Positions 53,293 to 64,000 of a stretch of DNA of 64,000 nt are shown here, piece by piece. The first letter of the stretch is position 1; every line of letters begins with the position of its first letter. The notes under the pieces are model-generated. The model was not told the DNA's origin and made no database searches. It was given only the letters and a program-made list of their open reading frames with translations. The stretch comes from Cryoendolithus antarcticus (lineage: Eukaryota; Ascomycota; Dothideomycetes; Cladosporiales; Cladosporiaceae): positions 1,674,001 through 1,738,000 of the forward strand of contig NAJO01000001.1 in NCBI GenBank assembly GCA_002077065.1. The letters are read 5' to 3'. The translations under genes and the position numbers were made by a program.

Positions 53293-53618
53293 TGAGCCGA
53301 GTGCGTTGCTGCTGCTCGTCCCCTCTGCTCACTGGAGAGCTAGACTAGTTTTATGCTACTATCATCCACACCACGAGTGTCTATGTGCGTTCAATGTTTC
53401 CAGGGGAAGCCATCTCGAAGTCGAAGCATCACGTCTAAGACTTTCAGCTCTCGCCAGTGCACCGCTCGCATGTTGACCGTCGCTTGAAAGAACAAGGACG
53501 CAGTAGCAACGGCTTCATGCCATCGAGATCACCTTCCGGTTCGGCAGAGCTACACCATCGTATTGCGTCTATGGCGATAGATCGTCGATTACATCCGTGC
53601 TGTCGTCATTGAGTTCCT
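53293..53618. other. Convergent intergenic region, no gene seen
   Basis: 326 bp between the GFA and AACS stops. Confidence 0.45.
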
Positions 53619-55834
53619 CTATAGCTTACTCTTCACCTGACCCAGCTCCTCAACTTTCGCGAACTGGTAGTAGAAGTTCAAGCACTCCTTGTTCGCTAAG
53701 GTATCCGAAGGCTTGATGAGCTTCCCAGACACAATCTGCTTGACCGGCAGCTCGACCTTCTTGAGATTGATCGTAGTCTACAACATCATGTGTTAGCGAA
53801 GAATCACGATAGCCGGGCAAATCTGCAGGAAGACTCACAGGTATCTCCGGTGTCTCGAAGACATACTTCGGGACACATCGCACGCCTGCGTCCTTCGCGA
53901 TCGCCGCTTTTACACGCTTCACGAGGTCTTGCGTGTATGCTTGTCCCGGCTTCATGAGCAAGAATAGCATGACGCTCTCATCCATGTCTTGCGGTCGTCG
54001 CTGGCCGACACATATGCTGTCTTGAATCTCGTTTGGAAAGTTGTGGTCTAGCACGTTGTAGATCTCCTGTAGTCACACATCAGCACTCCACTCTGATATC
54101 GTCGCTCATATGAGGAACACTTACCGCACTCCCAAACCTCACTCCACTCGGATTTAACACCCCGTCCGCCCGTCCATGCAAGACCGCCTGCCCAGTCACA
54201 GGATGCAAGCTAATGAAATCACCGTGCGCCCATACATTGTCGAACCTTGCGAAGTAAGCGCTGTGATACTTCTTTCCGTCCTCATCGCCCCAGAACTTCA
54301 CAGGCATAGTCGGGAAAGCATTTCTGCAAACCAGCTCACCGCTCTCACCTCTTGGTACCGCGACGCCAGTATCGCCATCCGAAGCGTTGGGGTCGAAAGC
54401 TTCGACGTCAAGACCTAGCGCAGCAGTCTGACACCCGCCTGAGTAGAGGGGTTTGAGGGGGGTGTCCATTACTAGACAAGCTGCTAAGTCCGTTCCGCCG
54501 GAGATATTGCAAAGATGCGTATGGCTCGGGAAGCCGTGATCGTAGAACCAGTCGAATTGCGCTTCTGAAAGCACCATGCCAGTGCTCGTTACCCTCCGCA
54601 GATGCCCTAGATCGGCAATATGTCGAGGTAGTATTGGCGGCTTAGCAGTAGCAAGCGTCTGCATATACCGCGGACTTACGCCCCAATCCGTCACCTTCTG
54701 ACTCTCCAACAATTTCACGAAGGTCTTAAGATCCGGCTGGAACGGCGAGCCATCATACAGCACAGCCCTAGAGCCATGCAACATCGAGCTGCAGGAGACG
54801 AGATACATTATCCAACCTGTCGTCGTGTACTGCAGGACTGTTGCATCGGGCCCGGCGTCGCGGTGAAGTTTCCCTTCCTTCTTTGTGTTCAAGATGACGC
54901 CGCCGGTGGAGTGGACGATACATTTTGGCATACCGGTCGTGCCGGAGGAGTAGACTATCAGGAAAGGGTCGCCGAAGGCGACGCGCTCGAAACGCAGTGT
55001 CGAGTCACCCTTAGCTGCCTTCCTGAAGCTCTCCAGCGTCTCTGTTCTCGGCACGCCAGCGACGTCTTCCGGTCTGTCTTGCCAGCGAGGTTGGCTCACC
55101 AAGCCGTCGAACTCACTCACGCCCTCCATGCCAGACACGATCTCAGCCATCTTTGACCTCAAATCGATAGTCTTACCGTTATAAACTGCCCAATCGTCCA
55201 TGAACACGTACCGCGGCCGCGTCTGCCTCAGTCGATCTAGAACCCCTTTCGTCCCCATGTCAGTAGATGAGCTACTGAAAAGTCCTCCCAGCGCCGTCAC
55301 AGCGTAGAACACGACTAAAGTGTCGATCGAATTACTCGCCACTACCGCCACGCGATCGCCCTTCCGCACGCCTCGAGCTCGCATAGCATTAGCCAGCTCG
55401 CCTGTCCGCTGGCGGATCTCACGCCAAGTACAGTCTCGCACCTCTGTGCACCCTTCCCTGACTTCCGTGCACGCCACGCCCTCGTCTGGCTTGTCGAGAG
55501 TGGTGGCCTTGGACGTGTCCTTGGGGTCGGCGGAGAATAAGACGTTTTCCGCGAAGTTAACCTTGACACCCTCGAACCATTTGGGGATCGAGTCGATGCG
55601 GGCTGAGGTGTCTATGATTTTGGAGTAGGTGCCGGAGTGGATCATGGGGTAGGTTTTGAAGACTTCTTCCCAGAAGGTGGCATTGGAGGATATGGACCAG
55701 GCGTGGAGGTCGTCCCAGGATTGCAAGCTGGTGGAGTGTTTCTTGTTGATCTGTTGCATGAACTTCCAAGCATTTGTAGATCTGGGGTCGGGGTGTTCCC
55801 AGAGCTTCCTGGGGAGGGAGGGCGTGGTGGCCAT
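53619..55834 (-). CDS. Acetoacetyl-CoA synthetase
   Basis: Exons 55834-54125, 54066-53839 and 53777-53619 (introns 58 and 61 bp) give 698 residues, the expected size. ANL-superfamily motifs are present: YSSGTTGMPKCIVHS (P-loop), a GGTD motif near the adenine site, HGDFISLHPVTGQAVLHGRADGVLNPSGVRFG (hinge and A8 core), and a C-terminal domain with VPKYVFETPEIP and QIVSGKLIKPSDTLANKEC. The N-terminal FWEEVFKTYPMIHSGTY and the WFEGVKVNFAEN segment are AACS-specific. It activates acetoacetate to acetoacetyl-CoA in the cytosol, for lipid/sterol synthesis or use of Leu and ketone bodies. Exon 3 replaces an early stop with the family C-terminus. Confidence 0.93.
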
Positions 55835-56260
55835 GATGGAGCTTCGGAGCGTATAGTACTTGACGGCGACTTTGCCCTATAGGTAGGAAACGAGACAGTT
55901 TTCGCGCCAGAAACACTCTCGAGAGCAGGAAACGGTATTACAATGATTGCAAATCTGCAAAGCCGTACACGGCTACATGTACTCCAGTGGGGTTCCGTCT
56001 CGTGTACTTCGGCTGTCGGATCATGTTGGAGTGGGGGCGTCTGGCAGCATGATATGCCAGGAGATACATGTATCGGTCTTGATTATTCGAGACCGCAAAA
56101 CCACTGCGGGACTATGCTTCCATGTCGCTGGAATGGGTGAAATTCAACAGTATGAGGTGTCATGATCGGTGCTAGTCAGAAGACATAAAGCTAGCTATTC
56201 ACGACCACCGAAACATAGGACCTTCGCATGTGTCATATCGACATTTATACATCTACGTAT
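55835..56260. other. Intergenic, no gene seen
   Basis: 426 bp: AACS promoter and 3' flank of the nitronate monooxygenase gene. Confidence 0.4.
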
Positions 56261-57471
56261 CTACAACTTCGACGATCTCCCAATGTCATATATCGTCGCC
56301 TCGCCCGGAGCCTTCCCGTGCTCGCTCTTCGGATTCGCGGTAGAATCATGGATGGGCTTGCCCTGAATATCAGGCTCCGGCTGCTTATCAACAATGAGAC
56401 TCGATGCTTTCTGCAGCGTCTCGATAGCTTCTGTCTCGATGCGACCGACGAGATCGGCACATGTGGGTATGTCGTGGATGAGGCCGATGACTTGGCCTGC
56501 CGTCCAGACCTGTCATGTTTGTCAGTGATTGCAAGCTCAAATATTGAAAGAGCAGAGCTTACGCCATGATCTGGATCGCCATTCAGGAACACCTGCCGGC
56601 CTCTCGCGCCGGAGACATAAGGTGCAATCTCCTCGAACTTGCCTGTTGTGCTCTCCCTCTCTACCTTCATAGCCTGCTCGGTAACCTTATTCTTGAACAG
56701 CCGGCTCGTATTCGTCCATCGTCGCAGTACGAGCTGCGTATCCGTCTCCTGCGCCTTGACAATGCTCTCCTTGATGTTGTTGTGGATCGGTGCTTCCACA
56801 GTGCACATGAATCGCGTGCCCATGTTGATACCCTCAGCTCCTAAGCTGAGCGCTGCTGCCAGCCCTTGCCCATCTGCGAAGCCACCTGAGGCGATGAAGG
56901 GCACTTTCATCGTTTGTCGAGCGCGGGAGAGGAGGATGAAATTCGTGATGTCGCTCTCGCCTACATGGCCAGCGCATTCGAAACCGTCGATTGAGAGGAA
57001 GTCTACACCCAGCTTCACAGCACTCAAGGCGTGGCGGATGGTCGTGCACTTATGCAAGATCACACACGGCGGGTTCGCCTCTTTCAGCATCTTGATTACC
57101 GGTCCCGGGCTATTGCCAGCGGTCTCGACGATCCTGATGCCCTCATCTATGACGACCTGGGCATAGGCGGGGTAATCTGGTGGGTTGATGGAGGGGAGCA
57201 AAGTGATGTTCACGCCGAAGGGGAACTTGGTCATCTTCTTCGTCTTGCGGATCTCCTTGCGCAGATCTTCGGGCGTGGGTTGCGTCAGGGCTGTGAGAAT
57301 ACCGAGACCACCTGCGTTGGAAACGGCGGAGGCGAGCTCGGCGTAGCCGACCCACATCATGCCGCCTTGCACGACGGGGACTGCGTAGTGTTAACGTCCG
57401 TTACCAGGACTGAGACTGTGCGACTCACCTCTGATCCCCAGCTTGCGCGTGAGCGCTGTATTGAACGGCAT
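56261..57471 (-). CDS. Nitronate monooxygenase (2-nitropropane dioxygenase-like), peroxisomal-type C-terminus
   Basis: Exons 57471-57429, 57380-56563 and 56509-56261 join in frame (introns 48 and 53 bp) and give 369 residues. The FMN TIM barrel is clear: VPVVQGGMMWVGYAELASAVSN, GGLGILTALTQ, FPFGVNITLLPS, DGFECAGHVGE with the catalytic His, FIASGGFADGQGLAAALSLG and GTRFMCTVEAP. The spliced C-terminus ends Ser-Ser-Lys-Leu, a canonical PTS1 peroxisome signal, visible only in the spliced product. The enzyme oxidises alkyl nitronates with O2, producing nitrite and carbonyls, and may detoxify propionate 3-nitronate. Confidence 0.92.
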
Positions 57472-58571
57472 GTTCGCGGTTTCGCTCCCAAGGTCCCTGA
57501 GCTGTTCTCGCCGGATCTGCTGGCTGGTTCGAGAGAGAAGAGAAATGATCAAAGAGAAGAGCTGGAAGAAAGAAGACTTGTCCTACCGTCTATAGCATTT
57601 AGTGAACACTAAACATCTCCTCCGATCGAACTCATGTCGTGCTGGAGGAGCTGGCACAACCGTAGGTGACCTCGGTAGTCTCGACTCACGGGTATAAGCT
57701 CGGACCTCCAGCATATGCAGACACTCTCGGCCGTAAATCTTCCTTTCAATGCTCTCAAAGATAATCGACAATACAATTAGACAGGTCTGTGTTGCTGGTG
57801 ACAGGAAGCAGCTATTGTCAAAGACTCGGATCCTGCGCAAGCCAAGAGTCGCCTGTGCTCGCAAACGATGGCCTCAGTGGCGAGGACCAGCGTCCCACCA
57901 TGAGCATCTTTCGCTGTTCGCCCAATTGCACGGTGAGAGCAATGACTACCCATCTTTCTGTCACACAACAGTTTGCGTCTTCGTGCCATGGACCGATGCA
58001 TGCGCAGCCTTGTCGCTGTGAGTGCTTCAAGGATCTCGCGTCGCACATGGCCAATGTCGCACAGGAGCTTATTTTCAAGCTTGCCTTTCCGACGACACCC
58101 TCCCAGCGACCTCGTCGAGCATCCTACGACATGCCGCGATAACGTTGTGCTCGTATCCTCGCGCGCGAGCTGCACACCGTCCTTTGACATGTAGGCAACA
58201 CAGGGTAGGACTGAAGTCTCTCTCGTTCCTTCCTCTTCTCGTTTAGGCAGCATCCGACTCACTTTGGGCGAGAACTTGACGAATTTCTTATCTCAATGCT
58301 GTTACAGCTACACCACACATTCTTATTCTGTGAGAGCCAACATCTGTCCGTTTCGCCACTCTCTGCGATCACAGGCTCAGCCGCAGATACGAAGGGGTGT
58401 TTGCTCCTGTGCGTCGTCTAAGTATGATCGAGGGCGGAGTGGCAAACTGCCAGCGGACGATCCGATAGTATCGTCAGTTCGGCGAGTATAAGACGACACC
58501 TCCCTCTCCTCATCAGTAAGCAATACATCAGCAACATCAACGGAGCAGCTACCTAGTCCACCACCGACACG
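57472..58571. other. Intergenic, no supported gene
   Basis: 1.1 kb. Several overlapping open frames of about 60-160 codons on both strands share no intron signals and look random. The right end is the promoter of the small secreted protein. Confidence 0.4.
58487..58494 (+). promoter_or_regulatory. Possible TATA box of the small secreted protein gene
   Basis: GTATAAGA lies 85 bp before the ATG at 58572, with CT-rich and CAA-rich leader sequence between, typical of a strongly expressed fungal gene. Assigned on sequence alone. Confidence 0.4.
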
Positions 58572-58979
58572 ATGCTCACAACTATCCTCTCCCTTCTGGC
58601 CTTGGCCATGACCTTCCTCACGTCGGCAGCTCCCTGGCCCCAAACCACTGGCTCCGCTCCAACAACCCCTCTCACAACGAGCATAGACTACTATCAAGGC
58701 ACCTCAACCGACTCGTCCTGCGCCTCTCAACTCGTTGCTAGCGGCAACATCACGGAGAACTGGTGCATGACTTTTCGTACTTACGCTGCTACGATTACTC
58801 ATCTGGAAGACCGGGACTGCACATTGGTACTGTACAAGGGGAGTGCGAGCTGCGGTACAGAGGGAGGTGAAGTCGAGCATATTGGTCTGCCTGCTGGGTA
58901 TGACACGACGTGTGTGGTCAGCGATGTGTTGGACGGAGGGATGAACCAGAAGGCGAGCGGGATGTGGAGTTGTGGATGA
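58572..58979 (+). CDS. Small secreted Cys-rich protein (effector-like)
   Basis: 135 residues in one exon. A signal peptide (LSLLALAMTFLTSAA, cleavage likely near residue 20) precedes a Thr/Ser/Pro-rich linker. A compact domain with six Cys (SSC, NWC, DRDC, SASC, TTC, WSC) suggests three disulfides. No domain is recognised. Size, secretion and even Cys number fit the loose class of effector-like or wall-associated fungal proteins. Nothing shows host interaction. Confidence 0.8.
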   Translation: MLTTILSLLALAMTFLTSAAPWPQTTGSAPTTPLTTSIDYYQGTSTDSSCASQLVASGNITENWCMTFRTYAATITHLEDRDCTLVLYKGSASCGTEGGEVEHIGLPAGYDTTCVVSDVLDGGMNQKASGMWSCG

Positions 58980-59904
58980 AGTCGCAATTCTTGAATGTCA
59001 TCTCTGATGGTCGGCGGTACTCTGCGTCTCATTAAGAATGCGACTAGTACTGGGTGGTGTACGGTGCTTCTGCAGTCATGCACAGTCGATCATGTCGTGC
59101 AGGTGGTGGGATATGGCTTGGCGGGACGTTGAGCAAAAGGCCCGACTTGAGCGTGGCTCTACCAGGGTGATCCACCCATTGTCTCGATGCAGGTTTGGCT
59201 TGCGGGGCGAGGCGTGGAGAGAGCTGTCTTTGCTCGGAGATTTGTAGCTCCAAGTAGCTGTAAAGGTGGTACTAGGAATGCATCAGTGTCTTACCCATCG
59301 GTCTCCGTATGTCCCATCCAAGTGACATTTGGAGACGTAGCTTGCCCAGCCAACGTCAGTCAGCCACGCTAATGTGCTGTAGTCCTCCACATCGTGTCCA
59401 CGTCCACGTCCAGGGCATGGCCGATCAGCCGTCCCTCGTGTGGAGAAAAGCAATATCTCCATGTCGTTAGTGCAGTGCTGTGGGAGCGAGTGGGTTCATC
59501 CATCATGTGGCCTCGTCTGTGCGGAGTTCAACGTCATTTGCCAGACTTTGTGAAGCTTGAGCTCTTCTTCTACCAGCCTCTTCGCTCGGTAAGACATTCA
59601 ACAGTATTACACCTCACCAATACTCGTTGTGCATGGAGCTGCGAAGACGGAGCACCTTTCTTCCATTTCTAGTATTGACCTGATCGCTTCAGAGCGACGC
59701 TCACAGTGGGACGAGACGCAGAAGGTACGTGAGGTTTGGTATGCCATTGACTTCCGCAGCTTGAGCTTCACCCCAGGAACATCTCTCCCCGCTTTCGACA
59801 TTCACGTGTCACAACCATGCGCGATGCGGTACTGACACAGCACCTCTAGTAGTCCGTAACCTCCCGAGACTACCATCTCCCACCACGCTCATTCGACACC
59901 TACA
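58980..59904. other. Intergenic, no supported gene
   Basis: 925 bp separating the secreted protein and glycogen synthase genes. Short frames only. Confidence 0.4.
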
Positions 59905-62257
59905 ATGGCCGAAACACCCCGCCGCGACGTGCGCAACCACGTCCTCTTCGAAGTCGCGACCGAAGTCGCCAATCGCGTCGGCGGCATCTACTCGGTCCTC
60001 AAATCGAAAGCGCAAGTTACCACGGCCGAGTATGGCTCCACATACACCCTTCTCGGCCCTCTCAACCGCGCTTCAGCAGCTGTCGAAGTGGAGGAGATCG
60101 AGCCCAAGGATCCGGCTATGAAGGCTACGATCCAGTCGATGAATGAGCGCGGTATTCAGACGCTTTATGGGCGGTGGCTAATTGATGGCGCGCCGAGAGT
60201 GTTACTGTTCGATACGGGGACGGGGTATTATAAGCTTGATGAGTGGAAGGGGGATTTGTGGAGTACGGCTGGGATTCCGAGTCCGCCTGATGATCATGAG
60301 ACGAATGAGGCGATTGTGTTTGGGTACTTGATTGCGTGGTTCTTGGGCGAGGTATGAATGATCTGGCAGCGAAGAGATGTTCAGCACTGACAACCGCAGT
60401 ACGTCTACCACGAGAAAGAACGAGCTGTCATTGCACAATTCCATGAGTGGTTGGCTGGTGTTGCTCTACCTCTCTGCAAGAAGCGGAAGATCGATGTGAC
60501 TACCATCTTCACCACTCATGCCACCCTTCTCGGCCGATACCTTTGCGCCGGCTCAGTCGACTTCTACAACAACTTGCAAAACTTTGACTGCGATGCTGAG
60601 GCAGGCAAGCGAGGCATCTACCACCGCTACTGCATAGAACGTGGTGCGGCGCATGCGGCGGATGTCTTCACTACTGTCTCCCACATCACAGCGTACGAGA
60701 GCGAGCATCTCCTCAAGCGGAAGCCGGATGGAGTGCTGCCGAATGGTCTCAACGTCAAGAAGTTCAGCGCGACGCATGAGTTCCAGAACCTGCATCAGAC
60801 GAATAAGGAGCGGATCAATGATTTTGTGCGCGGACACTTCTACGGCCACAACGACTTCGACCTGGACAAGACACTGTACTTCTTCACTGCGGGACGGTAC
60901 GAGTACAGAAATAAGGGCGTGGACATGTTTATCGAGTCGCTTGCACGCTTGAACCACGAGATGAAGTCAGCCGGGTCAGACATGACAGTCGTGGCATTCA
61001 TCATCATGCCCGCGCAAACCACCTCGCTCGCAGTCGAAGCTTTGAAGGGTCAAGCAGTCATGAAAAGCTTACACGACACAATCGGCAACATCGAAAAGAA
61101 TATCGGCAAGAAGCTCTTCGACAAATCCATCGCTTGGAAAGAAGGCCAGGACCCGCCAGACGACAAAGACCTCCTCTCCCCGCAAGACAAAGTCATGCTC
61201 CGTCGCCGCCTCTACGCCATGAAACGCTACAACTTGCCTCCCATTGTCACGCACAACATGGTCACAGACGCCGAAGACCCGATCCTGAACCAAATCCGCC
61301 GATGCCAGCTCTTCAACCATCCCACCGACCGCGTGAAAGTCATCTTTCACCCCGAGTTCCTCAACTCCGCCAACCCCGTGCTACCAATGGACTATGACGA
61401 CTTTGTCCGTGGCACCCACATGGGCGTCTTCGCATCTTACTACGAGCCCTGGGGATACACTCCAGCAGAATGCACAGTCATGGGCGTGCCATCCATCACC
61501 ACCAATCTCTCGGGTTTCGGATGCTACATGGAAGAGCTGATCGAAAACGCGCAAGACTACGGGATATATATTGTGGATCGGCGGATGAAGGGCATCGACG
61601 ACAGTGTGAACCAGTTGACGTACTTCATGCACGAGTTTACGAAGAAGAGTAAACGGCAGAGGATCAATCAGCGGAATCGCACGGAGCGATTGAGCGATCT
61701 GTTGGATTGGAAGAGGATGGGTATGGAGTATGTCAAGGCGCGGCAACTTGCTCTGCGACGAGGTATGCTACTCCCCCTCCCTGCTTCATCACCCTGCGAT
61801 ACTAACGAGATGTGCGCCAGCCTACCCCGACTCCTTCACCGACGACATGGACGAACCCTCCTTCTTCGACGAAGGCAACGTCAAGCTCACGCGGCCCCTC
61901 TCCGCCCCCGGCTCCCCCCGCGAAAGAAGCGGCATGATGACCCCTGGCGACTTCGCCTCTCTGCAAGAAGGCCGCGAAGGTCTGTCGACTGAAGACTACA
62001 TTGCGTGGAAGCTGCCTGAAGAGGAGGAGACGGAGGAGTACGCGTTCCCGCTTACGCTTAAGATGAAGAGTAAGGGCGGGACGCCTACGGGTTTGGATGG
62101 CGCGGCTGGGGGGAGTGGGGCTGTTACGCCGGTTACGGCTAGTGTGCTGGCTATGGGGATTAATGGGAATGGGACGGGGGCGGGACATGGGGTGGGGAGC
62201 CATGGGGTGGGTGCTGCGGTGGGGAGTAGTGTGTTGCCGCCGAATGCGGGGGTGTGA
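59905..62257 (+). CDS. GSY1: Glycogen [starch] synthase (GT3)
   Basis: Exons 59905-60351, 60400-61762 and 61821-62257 join in frame (introns 48 and 58 bp) and give 748 residues. [25 protein letters not shown] starts the UDP-glucose-binding Rossmann domain. VDVTT-like [81 protein letters not shown] and the C-terminal Arg cluster [20 protein letters not shown] (glucose-6-phosphate site in this family) follow. It extends glycogen from UDP-glucose. The Ser/Pro-rich tail ([13 protein letters not shown]) contains the usual regulatory phosphosite region and then an unusual Gly/Val/Ala-rich end. The PP1 regulator GLC8 is also in this window. Confidence 0.96.
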
Positions 62258-63013
62258 GCTGTGCGTTGAGTGTGAATGTGCGGTGGTACTGAGGGAAGAT
62301 CGTATGGGGAAGGTGGAAGTGTAAAGTTGGTTGGTCTTGTTATTGCGTGTCCTATACCTGGTGTACATACTGCTGCTGACCCTTTCCTTCACGTTTGGAC
62401 ATACAACAGTTCCTGGCACAAAGATCTACCAGTCATGCGGCCGACCGGAAGGTGGGGATTCACGCTGCTGGTGTCAAGCTTGCTGACTGGCGGATGTAGA
62501 TCTGTTCTAACGAGCTGCGCAACACGGGTCACTGGACTGGTCACAGCAGGACGAAGTGCTTTACGGTTTGTGGATCGGCGCATCGCTCTTGTGCTGATGG
62601 CATGAAAATATAGGAGTGTGTGACGTGGTGCACATTACCATTGTGAGCGTCTTTGGGCAAGGTATGACCTTCGCTAGCTTGAAGTGGACAGCAAAATCAT
62701 GGCCTCTCGATACGCTGTTGTAAGTCGGCGGTGAAGCTGTGTGTGGGAGTTGCAAAGCTGGATTACCATTGGGAGACTTGCTACTGGGTGGTCAGCAAGA
62801 ATTGCTCTCGAAAGTGGAATATTCGAGGACATCATCTCGTCTCTGCTGATATTGATAAAACGCACCCGGTACCTCTCTCTTGCCGATATTCTTTCCTTCT
62901 TCTTCATCACACCAACTCACACTGACAACCACTGCCAACTATATCGACCACCAGCTTCAACGAGCAGTAACTGCGCCGACTGCCACTTGCGCCGACAACT
63001 AACTGCGCCGACC
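62258..63013. other. Intergenic, ending in three 16-bp repeats
   Basis: 756 bp. Nothing coding is seen. The last ~40 bp, just before the next ATG, hold three evenly spaced tgcgccgac copies (62972, 62988, 63004). Confidence 0.5.
62972..63012 (+). repeat. Three 16-bp-spaced direct repeats at a start codon
   Basis: tgcgccgac starts at 62972, 62988 and 63004, exactly 16 bp apart, the last copy ending one base before the ATG at 63014. It lies in the presumed leader of the secreted repeat protein. Confidence 0.75.
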
Positions 63014-64000
63014 ATGAAACGCCCCGCCGCCACGGCCCTCGTGGTCCTAGCCCTTACCAGCCTGGGCCTCGCCGCTCCACTGGCAACTCCTGCGTCTGCG
63101 AGCTTGACGCCCGCTTCTCAGGTCACCCACTTCCAACTTGTGCCAGCTTCGCCAACCACCACTCAGGACTGGAGCGGCTGGATCGAGGCGCGCAGTATTC
63201 CTGCCGCGCTGACTAGGGAGGGTATGCCTACTGGGACTACGCCAGCGGCTCCCGAACCATCGCACCTGTTGAACGCCGATCTCGAGAAGCTCGTCCAGGC
63301 CGTCAATACCTTCCACGCTGAGGGGAATGCGGTCGTCAACGTCGAGGCACTCAAGCAGACTCTTCTCGCTCGCCCGGAATTTGCCGCTATCCATGATACT
63401 CTGCAATCCTTGACCGGAACAGACCTGCATGCCTTCATCGACCACGTCACCGGCAAGTCAACCCCAGACGCACCTTTGAGGCCTAGAGACGACGGCTTCA
63501 AAGGGCTCAGGGGTCTTTGGCTCAATGCTGTCGGTAAGTGGGAGCACTTCATCGATCCAGGCACGTCAAGAATCTCGATGGGCAAGGACGGCATGCCGGA
63601 ACAGAAGGGCAATCTGGCCCCTCGAGAAGACGTTTTCGCAAGGCCCATAGGCTCTTGGGTCAACTTGGTTAATAAGTGGGAGCATCTCATCGACCCGGGC
63701 ACGCCGAGACTTAAGATGGGCAAGGACGGCTTGCCTATGAAGCCGGATGCGGCTAAGCGCGGTGTCGATGGTGCTGCTACTAGCGCTGACTGGAAGTCAG
63801 TGCCGGTGGTCTCTGAGTACGATGTGGCGCACTCCAGGCTGATGAATACCAAGAGGGGCATGCCCATCGAGATTGGATCTACTGTGCCGTTCTCTGCAGC
63901 CGCGACGGTCACCGCGACGGGCGCAGCAACTACGCTGCTCACTTCGCTGCAGCATCCTACGCCGTTCCTCGTTGCCACCAGCACAGCACCTGCGGAAACT
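63014..64000 (+). CDS. Secreted protein with 46-residue tandem duplication (partial, runs off the window)
   Basis: Open from the ATG at 63014 to the window end (329 codons, no stop). A signal peptide (ATALVVLALTSLGLAAPL) is followed by an Ala/Thr/Pro stretch. A helical segment (LNADLEKLVQAVNTFHAEGN...FIDHVTG) leads to two 138-bp repeats, 63482-63619 and 63620-63757. Both contain W-x-N-x-V-x-KWEH-x-IDPGT and MGKDG-x-P. Lys-Arg pairs follow (AAKR|GVDG and NTKR|GMPI), suiting Kex2 cleavage of a secreted precursor. The family is not recognised; the 3' end is missing. Confidence 0.75.
   Translation, partial: MKRPAATALVVLALTSLGLAAPLATPASASLTPASQVTHFQLVPASPTTTQDWSGWIEARSIPAALTREGMPTGTTPAAPEPSHLLNADLEKLVQAVNTFHAEGNAVVNVEALKQTLLARPEFAAIHDTLQSLTGTDLHAFIDHVTGKSTPDAPLRPRDDGFKGLRGLWLNAVGKWEHFIDPGTSRISMGKDGMPEQKGNLAPREDVFARPIGSWVNLVNKWEHLIDPGTPRLKMGKDGLPMKPDAAKRGVDGAATSADWKSVPVVSEYDVAHSRLMNTKRGMPIEIGSTVPFSAAATVTATGAATTLLTSLQHPTPFLVATSTAPAET

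Noticed and set aside
57777..58262. Minus-strand open frame of 161 codons
   Set aside because: Overlaps several other frames of similar length on both strands, with Arg/Cys-rich random composition and no splice signals.
1..64000. tRNA, rRNA, CRISPR or transposon genes
   Set aside because: None was recognised by eye: no cloverleaf with intact T-loop, no spaced repeat array and no reverse transcriptase or transposase motif.

Overview
The window is nuclear DNA of a filamentous ascomycete. Genes lie on both strands and are interrupted by short introns (mostly 50-66 bp, GT...AG, with CTGAC or CTAAC branch motifs just before the acceptor). Intergenic gaps are a few hundred bases, and the gene content is that of a mould: CipC-like protein, Zn2Cys6 regulator, bicupin oxalate enzyme, NACHT/ankyrin and SesA genes, GT15 mannosyltransferase. 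A Dothideomycete is plausible, but the sequence alone does not fix the lineage. I saw no rRNA or tRNA gene, CRISPR array or intact transposon. Most genes needed exon joining; in the joins given here the reading frame is kept across each junction and branch/acceptor motifs are usually visible.

Layout. 0.5-8.3 kb: NCS1 nucleobase permease, a small one-helix protein, a DUF4748-like membrane protein, the TFIIH helicase XPB/Ssl2 and farnesyl-diphosphate synthase (ERG20). 8.5-20.6 kb: unknown disordered protein, WW-like protein, GFA-family zinc protein, esterase, protein phosphatase inhibitor 2 (GLC8), a 706-residue protein with exact 54-bp repeats, a secreted bicupin of the oxalate decarboxylase family, and a 149-residue unknown. 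21.1-26.4 kb: an M18 aminopeptidase with a Gln-rich repeat extension, and lanosterol synthase (ERG7).

26.8-30.4 kb is the most unusual region. A NACHT/ankyrin NLR gene on the minus strand and a SesA-domain gene on the plus strand start 288 bp apart and diverge. The N-terminus of the NLR and the C-terminus of the SesA protein carry matching Gly/Gln/Asn-rich motifs (16 of 31 positions identical). This is the arrangement of fungal NLR/effector pairs that signal by amyloid templating. The NLR is broken by two frame changes and at least three stops downstream of an intact NACHT domain, while the effector gene is open.

31.3-36.8 kb: Zn2Cys6 regulator, a metallo-beta-lactamase-fold protein without its metal ligands, an acyl-protein-thioesterase-like protein without its Ser and His, and a CipC-like protein. 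37.2-41.1 kb: a mucin-like secreted protein with three Cys-rich modules. 42-52 kb: housekeeping genes (CFD1, thymidylate kinase, QTRT2, PMP3, KTR/MNT mannosyltransferase, GCP5-like gamma-tubulin complex protein). 52.8-62.3 kb: second GFA protein, acetoacetyl-CoA synthetase, a peroxisomal-type nitronate monooxygenase ending in SKL, a small secreted Cys-rich protein and glycogen synthase. The window ends inside a secreted protein with a 46-residue tandem duplication.

FPP synthase and lanosterol synthase catalyse steps of one sterol pathway but lie 15.5 kb apart with unrelated genes between them, so this is not an obvious cluster. AACS and the bicupin bear on ketone-body and oxalate metabolism; nothing else here links them.
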